A DNA stretch of 12,918 nt from positions 1-12,918 of the forward strand of contig CALBYO010000102.1 in assembly GCA_937889705.1 (NCBI GenBank). Direction: 5' to 3'. The notes under the pieces were generated by a model, which worked only from the letters and a program-made list of their open reading frames with translations, was not told the DNA's origin and searched no databases. The position numbers were made by a program, and so were the translations under genes. Source of the stretch: an uncultured Bacillota bacterium. GTDB taxonomy: Bacteria; Bacillota; Clostridia; Christensenellales; UBA1242. This document shows, piece by piece, positions 1-5,642 of this stretch. Numbering within the stretch: the stretch's first letter is position 1; each line of letters starts with the position of its first letter.

Positions 1-46
1 CCGATTCCCCCCGAACCCCCGCAAACGCTTTTTAATTGGATTTTAT

Positions 47-67
47 TGTGGCATTCGCCACATTTTT
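47..67 (+). terminator. Short intrinsic terminator-like hairpin
   Basis: TGTGGC (47-52) pairs perfectly with GCCACA (57-62) around an ATTC loop, followed by five T (63-67). This would end a plus-strand transcript entering from left of the window. The stem is only 6 bp but GC-rich. Confidence 0.5.
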
Positions 68-98
68 GCCCCCAAATTAACCGATTTAAAATAAAAAG

Positions 99-111
99 GC
101 AACAATGTTGC
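99..111. repeat. Perfect 13-bp palindrome GCAACA-A-TGTTGC
   Basis: Six-base arms surround a single central A. An A-run follows on the plus strand; on the minus strand the palindrome is followed by CTTTTTATTTT, so it could be a weak minus-strand terminator. With a 1-base centre it looks more like a dimeric protein binding site. Function is unknown. Confidence 0.35.
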
Positions 112-162
112 AAAAAAAAGTTAACTCATTTTCTTTGGAAATAAGCGTTAAATTTTCAAACA

Positions 163-191
163 TTGACAAATCAAATTAATTTTAATAATAT
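163..191 (+). promoter_or_regulatory. Sigma-A-type promoter of the XRE regulator
   Basis: A perfect -35 TTGACA (163-168) is separated by 17 bp from TAATAT (186-191, 4/6 to consensus). Transcription would start near 198, about 34 nt before the ATG at 232. A second -10-like hexamer, TATAAT (262-267), lies 9 nt before the internal ATG at 277, but without a recognisable -35. Confidence 0.55.
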
Positions 192-196
192 TAAGC

Positions 197-240
197 ATTA
201 TACTTAGTTTTGTCGTAATTGTTTTACGATTATGCTTAGT
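197..240. promoter_or_regulatory. Candidate operator: direct repeats around an inverted repeat
   Basis: ATTATACTTAGT (197-208) and ATTATGCTTAGT (229-240) are 12-bp direct repeats with one mismatch, 32 bp apart (about three helical turns). Between them lies the inverted repeat TCGTAA-N5-TTACGA (213-229). The block covers the predicted transcription start and the first ATG, a typical place for autorepression by an XRE-family protein. The regulatory role is inferred. Confidence 0.4.
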
Positions 241-579
241 GATGACTCGACTACTTTAATATATAATTACGATGATATGGATATTTTAGAAAAAATTAAA
301 TTACTTAGAATAGAAAGGCATTGGAGCGAATATCAACTATCGCAAGAATCAGGAATACCGCAATCAACAATTTCTTCATGGTATAAAAAACAGGTTATGC
401 CTTCGCTCAATTCGCTAAGAAGTATTTGTGACGCATTTAACATTACCTTAGGACAGTTCTTTTCAGATGACGAATACGACATTGATTTAACAGAAAACCA
501 AAAAAACATGCTAAAAGCATTTAACAAATTGCCTAAAAATGCGCAGCAAGATTTCATAAAATTATTAAGTAACTTTTAA
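232..579 (+). CDS. XRE-family HTH transcriptional regulator
   Basis: A small cytoplasmic DNA-binding protein, 115 aa from this start. A Cro/CI-type HTH domain fills residues about 16-80: it begins MDILEKIKLLR and carries the recognition segment SGIPQSTISSW, then a hydrophobic helix ending in ITLGQFF. An acidic linker and a short C-terminal helical segment (TENQKNMLKAF) follow, as in small clostridial XRE regulators of this type. No SD precedes either the ATG at 232 or the one at 277; HTH homologs of this type usually begin at the second (100 aa). It is transcribed alone, toward serS, and is closed by the terminator at 581-608. The repeats at 197-240 suggest autoregulation. Its targets are unknown; it could be a host regulator or a phage/plasmid-derived repressor. 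Confidence 0.85.
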   Translation: MLSDDSTTLIYNYDDMDILEKIKLLRIERHWSEYQLSQESGIPQSTISSWYKKQVMPSLNSLRSICDAFNITLGQFFSDDEYDIDLTENQKNMLKAFNKLPKNAQQDFIKLLSNF

Positions 580-580
580 A

Positions 581-608
581 AAAATAGGTTGAATTATCAA
601 CCTATTTT
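581..608. terminator. Bidirectional intrinsic terminator between XRE gene and serS
   Basis: A perfect 12-bp stem (581-592 with 597-608) with a 4-nt ATTA loop lies between the two convergent stop codons. T-runs follow on both strands (T604-609 side on plus, the complement of the A-run 578-584 on minus), so it can end both transcripts. Confidence 0.9.
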
Positions 609-613
609 TATAT

Positions 614-1891
614 TTATTTCATTATTTCAAGTCCGCCCATATAAGGTCTTAAAACTTCTGGAATAACAACCGAACCATCTTCTTGCAAGTTATTTTCAAG
701 AACTGCAATTAACGCTCTTGTGCTTGCCAAAACTGTGTTGTTTAAGGTGTGAGCATAATAGTTGCCTTTTTCGCCTTTGATTTTAATTCCAAGTCTTCTT
801 GCTTGTGCATCGCCAAGATTTGAACAAGAACCAACTTCAAAGTATTTTTGTTGCCTTGGGCTCCATGCTTCAACATCGCAACTCTTAACTTTCAAGTCTG
901 CTAAATCGCCACTGCAACATTCCAAAAGCCTTACAGGAACATTCATATTTCTGAATATTTCAACTGTGTAACTCCACATTTTGTTATACCAATCCATACT
1001 TTCTTCTGGCTTGCAGATAACAATCATTTCTTGTTTTTCAAATTGGTGAACTCTATAAATTCCTCTTTCTTCAATGCCATGAGCACCAACTTCTTTTCTG
1101 AAACATGGTGAATAACTTGTCATCGTAATTGGCAAAGCATCTTCTTTTATGATTTGGTCTTTAAATTTACCGATCATACTGTGTTCGCTTGTACCAATAA
1201 GATAAAGGTCTTCCCCTTCAATTTTATACATCATGTTTTCCATTTCGGCAAAACTCATAACGCCTGTAACAACTTCACTTCTAATCATGAAAGGTGGAAT
1301 ACAATATGTGAAGCCCTTGTTGATCATGTAATCTCTGCCATAAGCAATCATGGCACTTACAAGCCTTGCAGGATTTCCCATCAAATAATAGAAACCATTG
1401 CCGCTTGTTCTTCCCGCGCTATCTTTATCAAGACCATTAAATTTATTCAAAATATCAGAATGATAAGGGACTTCAAAACTAGGCACAACTGGCTCACCAA
1501 ACTTTTTGAGTTCAACATTTTCGCTATCGTCTTTACCAATAGGAACAGACGCATCAATGATATTTGGAATAACCATCATGCGTTTTTTAATTTCGGCAAC
1601 GATGTTTTTCTCGTCTTCTTCAATGCTTACCAGTTTTTCGTTTATTTCAACAACTCTCTTTTTCATTTGTTCTGCTTCTTCGAGTTGTTTATTTCTCATA
1701 AGCAAACCAATTTTTTGAGATGTTGCATTTCTTTCTGCTCTTAAATTATCGCCTTCTTGTTTTAAGTTGCGATTTTTTTCGTACAACTCCACAACTTCAT
1801 CAACAAGTGGAAGTTTTGCATCTTGAAACTTTTTCTTAATATTTTCTTTTACAAGTTCTTGATTGTCAATTAAAAATTTTATGTCTAACAT
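614..1891 (-). CDS. serS: Seryl-tRNA synthetase (archaeal/eukaryote-like motif 3)
   Basis: Cytoplasmic class II aminoacyl-tRNA synthetase that charges tRNA-Ser with serine; 425 aa, the usual full length. Residues about 1-105 form the N-terminal antiparallel coiled-coil arm that binds the tRNA long variable arm. The catalytic core follows: GTSEHS (233-238), motif 2 with FRKE (264-267) and RGIYRVHQFEKQEM, and motif 3 with the class-defining Arg392 and ending VIPEVLRPYMGG. Motif 3 reads TLNNTVLASTRALIA, whereas common bacterial SerRS reads about TLNGSGLAVGRT; this version recalls the archaeal/eukaryotic type and the second SerRS of some clostridia. The start is fixed by AGGAG (1898-1902) 6 nt upstream. 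The short leader leaves no room for a T-box. Confidence 0.97.
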   Translation of the reverse strand: MLDIKFLIDNQELVKENIKKKFQDAKLPLVDEVVELYEKNRNLKQEGDNLRAERNATSQKIGLLMRNKQLEEAEQMKKRVVEINEKLVSIEEDEKNIVAEIKKRMMVIPNIIDASVPIGKDDSENVELKKFGEPVVPSFEVPYHSDILNKFNGLDKDSAGRTSGNGFYYLMGNPARLVSAMIAYGRDYMINKGFTYCIPPFMIRSEVVTGVMSFAEMENMMYKIEGEDLYLIGTSEHSMIGKFKDQIIKEDALPITMTSYSPCFRKEVGAHGIEERGIYRVHQFEKQEMIVICKPEESMDWYNKMWSYTVEIFRNMNVPVRLLECCSGDLADLKVKSCDVEAWSPRQQKYFEVGSCSNLGDAQARRLGIKIKGEKGNYYAHTLNNTVLASTRALIAVLENNLQEDGSVVIPEVLRPYMGGLEIMK

Positions 1892-1913
1892 ACATTACTC
1901 CTAAAACATCACA

Positions 1914-1942
1914 AGTATACAACAAGAAAAATATTTTATCAA
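1914..1942 (-). promoter_or_regulatory. Promoter of serS
   Basis: On the minus strand TTGATA (1937-1942) is 17 bp from TATACT (1914-1919), each 5/6 to sigma-A consensus. The start near 1907 gives a leader of about 15 nt containing AGGAG. Confidence 0.75.
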
Positions 1943-1973
1943 GAATAATAAAAAACTTTTTTAAAATTTTTTG

Positions 1974-1989
1974 ATTGTGGTAAATTATA
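1974..1989 (+). promoter_or_regulatory. Extended -10 promoter of the DNA glycosylase gene, 16-bp shared motif
   Basis: ATTGTGGTAAATTATA contains an extended -10 (TG-G-TAAATT, 1978-1986) with no convincing -35. The TAAATT ends 6 nt before the ATG at 1993, so the predicted transcript would start at or beside the start codon. The identical 16 bases occur before the lipoprotein gene (8338-8353, minus). Confidence 0.55.
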
Positions 1990-1992
1990 GTT

Positions 1993-2502
1993 ATGAAAAT
2001 AAACGACGCAAAATTTTTTGAATGTTCACCAGACGAACTTGCTGAAAAACTTATTGGCAAATATTTATGCAGAGATACAGGCAGCGAAATAATCAAAGAT
2101 GAAATCGTGGAAAGCGAAGCATACTTCGGAGTTGACGACAGCGCCAGCCACGCAAGATTTGGTAAGACGGAAAGAAACAAATTAATGTGGGAAGAAGGCG
2201 GCACAATTTATGTTTATCTTTGTTACGGCATACACGAAATGTTTAACATCGTAAGTGGGAAAAGTGACGAAGTCGGAGCTGTTTTAATAAGAGGTACTAA
2301 ATCTGCAAAAGGCCCTGGTCTATTAACAAAAAAATTCAAAATAAATAGACAATTAAATGGCGAAAAAATAATAAATAACAATAAAATATGGTTAGAAAAT
2401 AATTCCGAAAAAATAAATATTAAAAAAGAAAAAAGAATTGGAATTAATTTTGCAGAAAATAAAGATAAAAATGCTTTATTAAGATTTATTAAATTAAATT
2501 AA
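1993..2502 (+). CDS. DNA-3-methyladenine glycosylase, AAG/MPG family
   Basis: Monofunctional base-excision-repair glycosylase of the alkyladenine (AAG/MPG) family, which removes 3-methyladenine, hypoxanthine and other damaged purines. The 169-aa protein keeps the active-site set: VESEAY with catalytic Glu42 and Tyr44, His53 in ASHAR, intercalating Tyr78 in YVYLCYGIHEMFN, Asn85, and Arg100 in AVLIRG (human E125, Y127, H136, Y162, N169, R182). It is shorter than the usual 190-210 aa: only six residues separate Arg100 from GPGLLTKKF, where relatives have about 25. The 3' third is very A-rich and lysine/asparagine-rich but still ends in the family-like LLRFIKLN. No SD is present. The stop overlaps the terminase stop by 4 bp, tail to tail. 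Confidence 0.9.
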   Translation: MKINDAKFFECSPDELAEKLIGKYLCRDTGSEIIKDEIVESEAYFGVDDSASHARFGKTERNKLMWEEGGTIYVYLCYGIHEMFNIVSGKSDEVGAVLIRGTKSAKGPGLLTKKFKINRQLNGEKIINNNKIWLENNSEKINIKKEKRIGINFAENKDKNALLRFIKLN

Positions 2503-3959
2503 TTTAAAAAATTAATTATTTTTTGATTTTTTCTATTATTTTTTATTTTTTTAAATAATTTTTCTTTATCTTTTTGAATTTCTGATTTTATTTTTATTAT
2601 ATTTTTATTTTCTGGTCTACTCATTATATAATATCGTAACTCATCAAGGGCGTGATCGTCCTTTTTTGTTGGTACATCGCCACTGCCCCAACTATAACCT
2701 TTTATTTCTCTAATGAGATTTTCGCAAGTTTTAAAAATGAAAATTTTACTTTCACCATTTGCATTTTTTAAATATGATTTCACCCTGTTAATGCCAGTGA
2801 ATAAATCTTTATTAACTTTCGGATTAACACAAATTCCGTTTTCATAAAAAAGTTCAGTGACCGACTTTTCGCTCGCGAGCGTTTTTTGATTTGCAGCAGA
2901 GTCGATAAGCGCTTCAATTTTTCCATTTAAGCCATAATGCCAATTTAATTTTTCACAAATACTTTTAATTTTGTTCGCATGATAAACTATATCTCTTTTG
3001 GCTTCGTAATGCTCCGCAACAACATAAATATTGTTATCAAAATCAACAGCGTACCAATGTGCAGAAAGCGGATTGTTAAGCCCTGGGTCGATAGAAATTT
3101 TATCCTGCCATTTAAAAGGAATTTCAAAAGGGTCAATCACATGAATATTTGGATCAAACTCGCTATACACAAGTCCGCCATGAGTTAAAAACTTTCCATA
3201 ACATCTTGCCTGCAACTCTTCTTCGCTCAATGTTGACATCAAACTATCAATTTCTTTTTTGTCCAAATAAGGATTGTCATTCCAATTCATTTGACAGAAC
3301 CAAACTTCGCTGTTGCCACTTTCATTTAGATAAATTTCGTCATACACCCAAGTTAAGCCTTTAAGAGGCGTCATCGTGCCAAAAATCTCGCCCTTTTTGT
3401 CCAAAACGCGCATTTTGCACTCGGAATATATTTCATAAGGCGGCTCTTCATCAAACCATACATAGTCTAAACTAGCACCCTGAAATTTTTCGCGCCCCTG
3501 GTCGCAACTTTTAAAACCAATTTTGCTCGCACCGCCAAATTCGTTTTTTATTAATATGTAATCAATCACGCCATTTTCTGCAAAATCCTTGCTTCCACTG
3601 TCCATAACAATATCTAAAATCCAATCTGGGTCTAAATAATGTAAGATTTTGCTTTGCGCAACATCTCTTTGAACTTGTTTTGAAATAGAAACCACCCAAC
3701 CGCTCGTGTTAGGCTTGTTTGGTTTAAAAGGGTGATTTCCCCTAGCAAGCCATACCATTTCCACCGCTCCACATTCCGTCTTACCGCTTCGATTTCCCCC
3801 AAACACCCAGCGGTTGCGTTTCAAACATTTATGAAATTCCAACTGCTTTTTATGAATTTTTTTGCCAGTATTATATCTTTTTAGGTTGTCATGCCTTGCC
3901 CTGAACTTAAATTCGCTTTCGATTTCTTGTAAATCGGACAATATCTGTTGTTTTGTCAT
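2499..3959 (-). CDS. Phage terminase large subunit (TerL), apparently intact
   Basis: TerL packages viral DNA: an N-terminal ATPase motor plus a C-terminal RNase H-like nuclease that cuts concatemers. From this start it has 486 aa, a normal length. Visible are Walker A GGNRSGKT (54-61), Walker B DYVWFDEE (165-172, Asp170/Glu171), the coupling motif GTMTP (194-198), and nuclease aspartates in SIDPG (Asp291), LIDSAA (Asp353) and KKDDHALDELRY (Asp434/435). The start chosen is ATG 3959 because GGAG (3965-3968) lies 5 nt upstream; an in-frame ATG at 3989 has no SD. The last ~35 residues are lysine-rich. No portal, capsid or integrase gene is nearby; the only other phage-type gene is the ArpU-like one at 4894-5442. 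It may be a remnant, a co-opted gene, or part of a satellite. Confidence 0.93.
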   Translation of the reverse strand: MTKQQILSDLQEIESEFKFRARHDNLKRYNTGKKIHKKQLEFHKCLKRNRWVFGGNRSGKTECGAVEMVWLARGNHPFKPNKPNTSGWVVSISKQVQRDVAQSKILHYLDPDWILDIVMDSGSKDFAENGVIDYILIKNEFGGASKIGFKSCDQGREKFQGASLDYVWFDEEPPYEIYSECKMRVLDKKGEIFGTMTPLKGLTWVYDEIYLNESGNSEVWFCQMNWNDNPYLDKKEIDSLMSTLSEEELQARCYGKFLTHGGLVYSEFDPNIHVIDPFEIPFKWQDKISIDPGLNNPLSAHWYAVDFDNNIYVVAEHYEAKRDIVYHANKIKSICEKLNWHYGLNGKIEALIDSAANQKTLASEKSVTELFYENGICVNPKVNKDLFTGINRVKSYLKNANGESKIFIFKTCENLIREIKGYSWGSGDVPTKKDDHALDELRYYIMSRPENKNIIKIKSEIQKDKEKLFKKIKNNRKNQKIINFLN

Positions 3960-4020
3960 ACTTTCTCCATATTCAATTTTATTTGACATTTTTCTTATTC
4001 GCTTTATTAATTAAGTTGTC

Positions 4021-4026
4021 TATACT
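4021..4026 (+). promoter_or_regulatory. -10-like hexamer next to the start of the SH3-like membrane protein gene
   Basis: TATACT ends 6 nt before the ATG at 4033, the spacing expected if transcription starts on the A of the ATG. No good -35 is visible 16-18 bp upstream. No SD precedes the ATG. Confidence 0.35.
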
Positions 4027-4032
4027 TTTGGT

Positions 4033-4893
4033 ATGAAAAAGAAAATTTTATTTGTTTGTTTAATAATCTTTCTCTGCTTGGTCATTCTGCCACTAAAACT
4101 CGATGCAAAAATTTATGCCGACAACTACACTGCTGGCAGCCCACAATACGCTCGCGTTAAAGGCTCAAATGTTAAGTTGTATAAAACGCCTGCCGCAGTA
4201 GAAGATTATTCAAATGTTTATTTCACAATTCCAGAAAGTTATTTTGTTGAACTTTTGGACTACGAAAATGAAAACTATTTCAGTGCAAGATACTTAGATT
4301 GTTATGGCTATGTGAAAATAAACGAAGTCCAATGCGTATCCGGAGTGCCACAAAATCCGTTTGTAACAAAAGCAAGTTTCAGAGTTTTTGCTCCAAACGG
4401 TCTTGAACTGCGCTCGTCACCTTCTCAATCTGATGGTTTAAATGTGATTGCAAACATTAACTATCTTGAAACAAACCTACAATACTATGGAAAAATAGAC
4501 GGCGAAGAAGCCATCGTGTATAAAGGCAACGAATGGTATTTCTGCAAATATACAAAAAACGGTCAAGAACAAAAAGGTTATGTCTATTCCGTCTTTTGCG
4601 ATTTGCTTACAACAATTTCAACCAACACTGAAATTCTAGAATATGTCAGCGAGCCAACTTTTGCAACAAAGGAAACAAACGCTCCCGCTGAAACAGACAC
4701 TTCACTATCTTCATTGCCATCAACAACTCAAATTTTAATTATCGTTGCCGTCTGCGTTCCTTGCGTGCTAATAATTTATTTACTATTCAGACCAACAAGA
4801 ATTACTGCAAGAGCATATCAAAATGCAGAAGAAAAATCTGCAAAACGAAAAAAGCATAGTCGAAAACAAGATTACTACGAACTTGAAGAATAA
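4033..4893 (+). CDS. Secreted-side SH3-like protein with C-terminal membrane anchor
   Basis: Unrecognised family, 286 aa. An N-terminal signal peptide or anchor (residues 1-25, KKK then a hydrophobic run) leads to an extracellular part with two SH3-like beta segments: about 40-105 (VKGSNVKLYKTP to GYVKINEV) and 115-192 (GLELRSSPS to KGYVYSVF), the pattern of bacterial SH3 domains that often bind cell wall. A Thr/Ser/Glu-rich linker (205-230) precedes a transmembrane segment (about 233-253) and a cytoplasmic tail rich in Lys/Arg (KRKKHSRK) ending DYYELEE. It is divergent from terL and convergent with the ArpU-like gene with no gap between stops. Its opposite orientation argues against it being a phage structural gene; a cell-surface role is inferred, and holin or receptor roles cannot be excluded. 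Confidence 0.8.
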   Translation: MKKKILFVCLIIFLCLVILPLKLDAKIYADNYTAGSPQYARVKGSNVKLYKTPAAVEDYSNVYFTIPESYFVELLDYENENYFSARYLDCYGYVKINEVQCVSGVPQNPFVTKASFRVFAPNGLELRSSPSQSDGLNVIANINYLETNLQYYGKIDGEEAIVYKGNEWYFCKYTKNGQEQKGYVYSVFCDLLTTISTNTEILEYVSEPTFATKETNAPAETDTSLSSLPSTTQILIIVAVCVPCVLIIYLLFRPTRITARAYQNAEEKSAKRKKHSRKQDYYELEE

Positions 4894-5442
4894 CTATCTA
4901 GCGATTTTATAAATTTTTTCCAAATATAATGGGCTTAAATTAAGCACATTATTTTTTGTTATGTTGCAGTTATATAATTTTTCTGTGTCAAAATACACTT
5001 CCATAATCCAACCTTCATTTTTGAAATTATTTTCAAAATATTCTGCATCATAGCCATGAACGGCTAACCAAGACTCAAAACTGTCGTGCGCGCTGTTTAA
5101 TTTCCTAAAATAAGTCCTTTCACTTAAATCCATAATAGCAGCAATATCCGCACTTGACATTCTATCAAAATATTTCAAAGCCAAAATTTTTGCAAAATTT
5201 CTTTCAATTCCCTTTAATGCACTGATACAAATAACATTCAAATTGATTAACTGTTTTTTTCTTTCAGACATATTAATAATCCAATCTGCAACTGATGCAC
5301 AGTCGTTCTTATACATATTTTTACTATTAACAAAAGAAGAAGCCATAGCCTTTTTCTCTATGCAAGCATCAATGGAATTGCAAATCCTTTCTAAATATTT
5401 TTGAACCGTCAGTAGTGTCCTAGCCCAAATTTTTAATGTCAT
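4894..5442 (-). CDS. ArpU/RinA-like (sigma-70 region 4-like) phage-type HTH protein
   Basis: 182 aa, cytoplasmic. The N-terminal half is helical; residues about 90-145 hold a sigma-region-4-like helix-turn-helix (ILALKYFDRMSSADIAAIM followed by LSERTYFRKLNSA), the form seen in ArpU/RinA late regulators of Gram-positive phages. The last ~50 residues are divergent and unrecognised. ATG 5442 is chosen because GGAGGG (5447-5452) sits 4 nt upstream; extending to TTG at 5454 would put the SD inside the gene. In phages such genes often lie just upstream of the terminase, as here on the same strand, but an opposite-strand gene is interposed. It could instead be a small terminase subunit, also HTH-containing and of similar size. 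The stop (TAG) abuts the neighbour's stop. Confidence 0.7.
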   Translation of the reverse strand: MTLKIWARTLLTVQKYLERICNSIDACIEKKAMASSFVNSKNMYKNDCASVADWIINMSERKKQLINLNVICISALKGIERNFAKILALKYFDRMSSADIAAIMDLSERTYFRKLNSAHDSFESWLAVHGYDAEYFENNFKNEGWIMEVYFDTEKLYNCNITKNNVLNLSPLYLEKIYKIAR

Positions 5443-5456
5443 ATTTCCCTCCAAAA

Positions 5457-5469
5457 TTGTAATTTACAA
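5457..5469. promoter_or_regulatory. Palindrome TTGTAA-T-TTACAA at the ArpU-like gene start site
   Basis: A perfect 6-bp inverted repeat with a one-base centre covers the predicted transcription start (about 5467, minus strand) between the -10 and the SD. Further TTGTAA or TTACAA half-sites occur at 5531-5536, 5554-5559 and 5597-5602. Autoregulation is inferred. Confidence 0.4.
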
Positions 5470-5473
5470 ATTA

Positions 5474-5503
5474 ATTATAGTTTTGAGAAAAAACCAAATT
5501 CAA
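5474..5503 (-). promoter_or_regulatory. Promoter of the ArpU-like gene
   Basis: On the minus strand TTGAAT (5498-5503) is 18 bp from a perfect TATAAT (5474-5479). The predicted leader of about 25 nt includes the palindrome and the GGAGGG SD. Confidence 0.65.
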
Positions 5504-5578
5504 ATACTACTGCCATAATTTTACTTATTTTTGTAAAATAATCAAAATGTTTTTTACAAAATACTACAAAAATACAAA

Positions 5579-5614
5579 AAAATCGACATTTAATTTTTAC
5601 AAAATGCCGATTTT
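5579..5614 (-). terminator. Intrinsic terminator after dnaB
   Basis: Arms 5579-5591 and 5602-5614 pair over 13 positions with a single A/C mismatch (5586/5607) around a 10-nt loop. On the minus strand the stem runs into a T-rich tail (complement of the A-runs at 5568-5582). It lies 28 bp beyond the dnaB stop. Confidence 0.75.
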
Positions 5615-5642
5615 ACATACTTTTATTCAATTTAAGGGTTTC

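Larger units (their letters stand above)
1..231. other. Intergenic region upstream of the XRE regulator
   Basis: No credible coding region is visible. The first 20 bases are unusually C-rich for this window (runs of six and five C) and may be the tail of an element outside the window; I do not recognise an RNA gene in them. The rest holds a short terminator-like hairpin (47-67), a perfect palindrome (99-111), and the promoter and possible operator sites of the XRE gene. Confidence 0.6.

Noticed and set aside
105..182. 24-codon open frame starting ATGTTGCAA
   Set aside because: Only a weak AGG upstream, and it overlaps the -35 of the XRE promoter; nothing supports translation.
1154..1744. 196-aa open frame on the plus strand inside serS
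   Set aside because: It is antisense to a clearly conserved synthetase, its composition is what the complement of Lys/Glu-rich coding gives, and it has no recognisable domain.
1892..1992. T-box or other riboswitch before serS
   Set aside because: The promoter found leaves a leader of only about 15 nt, and no T-box sequence is present.
3960..3989. Longer terminase start at ATG 3989
   Set aside because: No SD there, while GGAG sits 5 nt before ATG 3959.
5443..5454. TTG start at 5454 for the ArpU-like gene
   Set aside because: It would place the strong GGAGGG SD of ATG 5442 inside the coding region.
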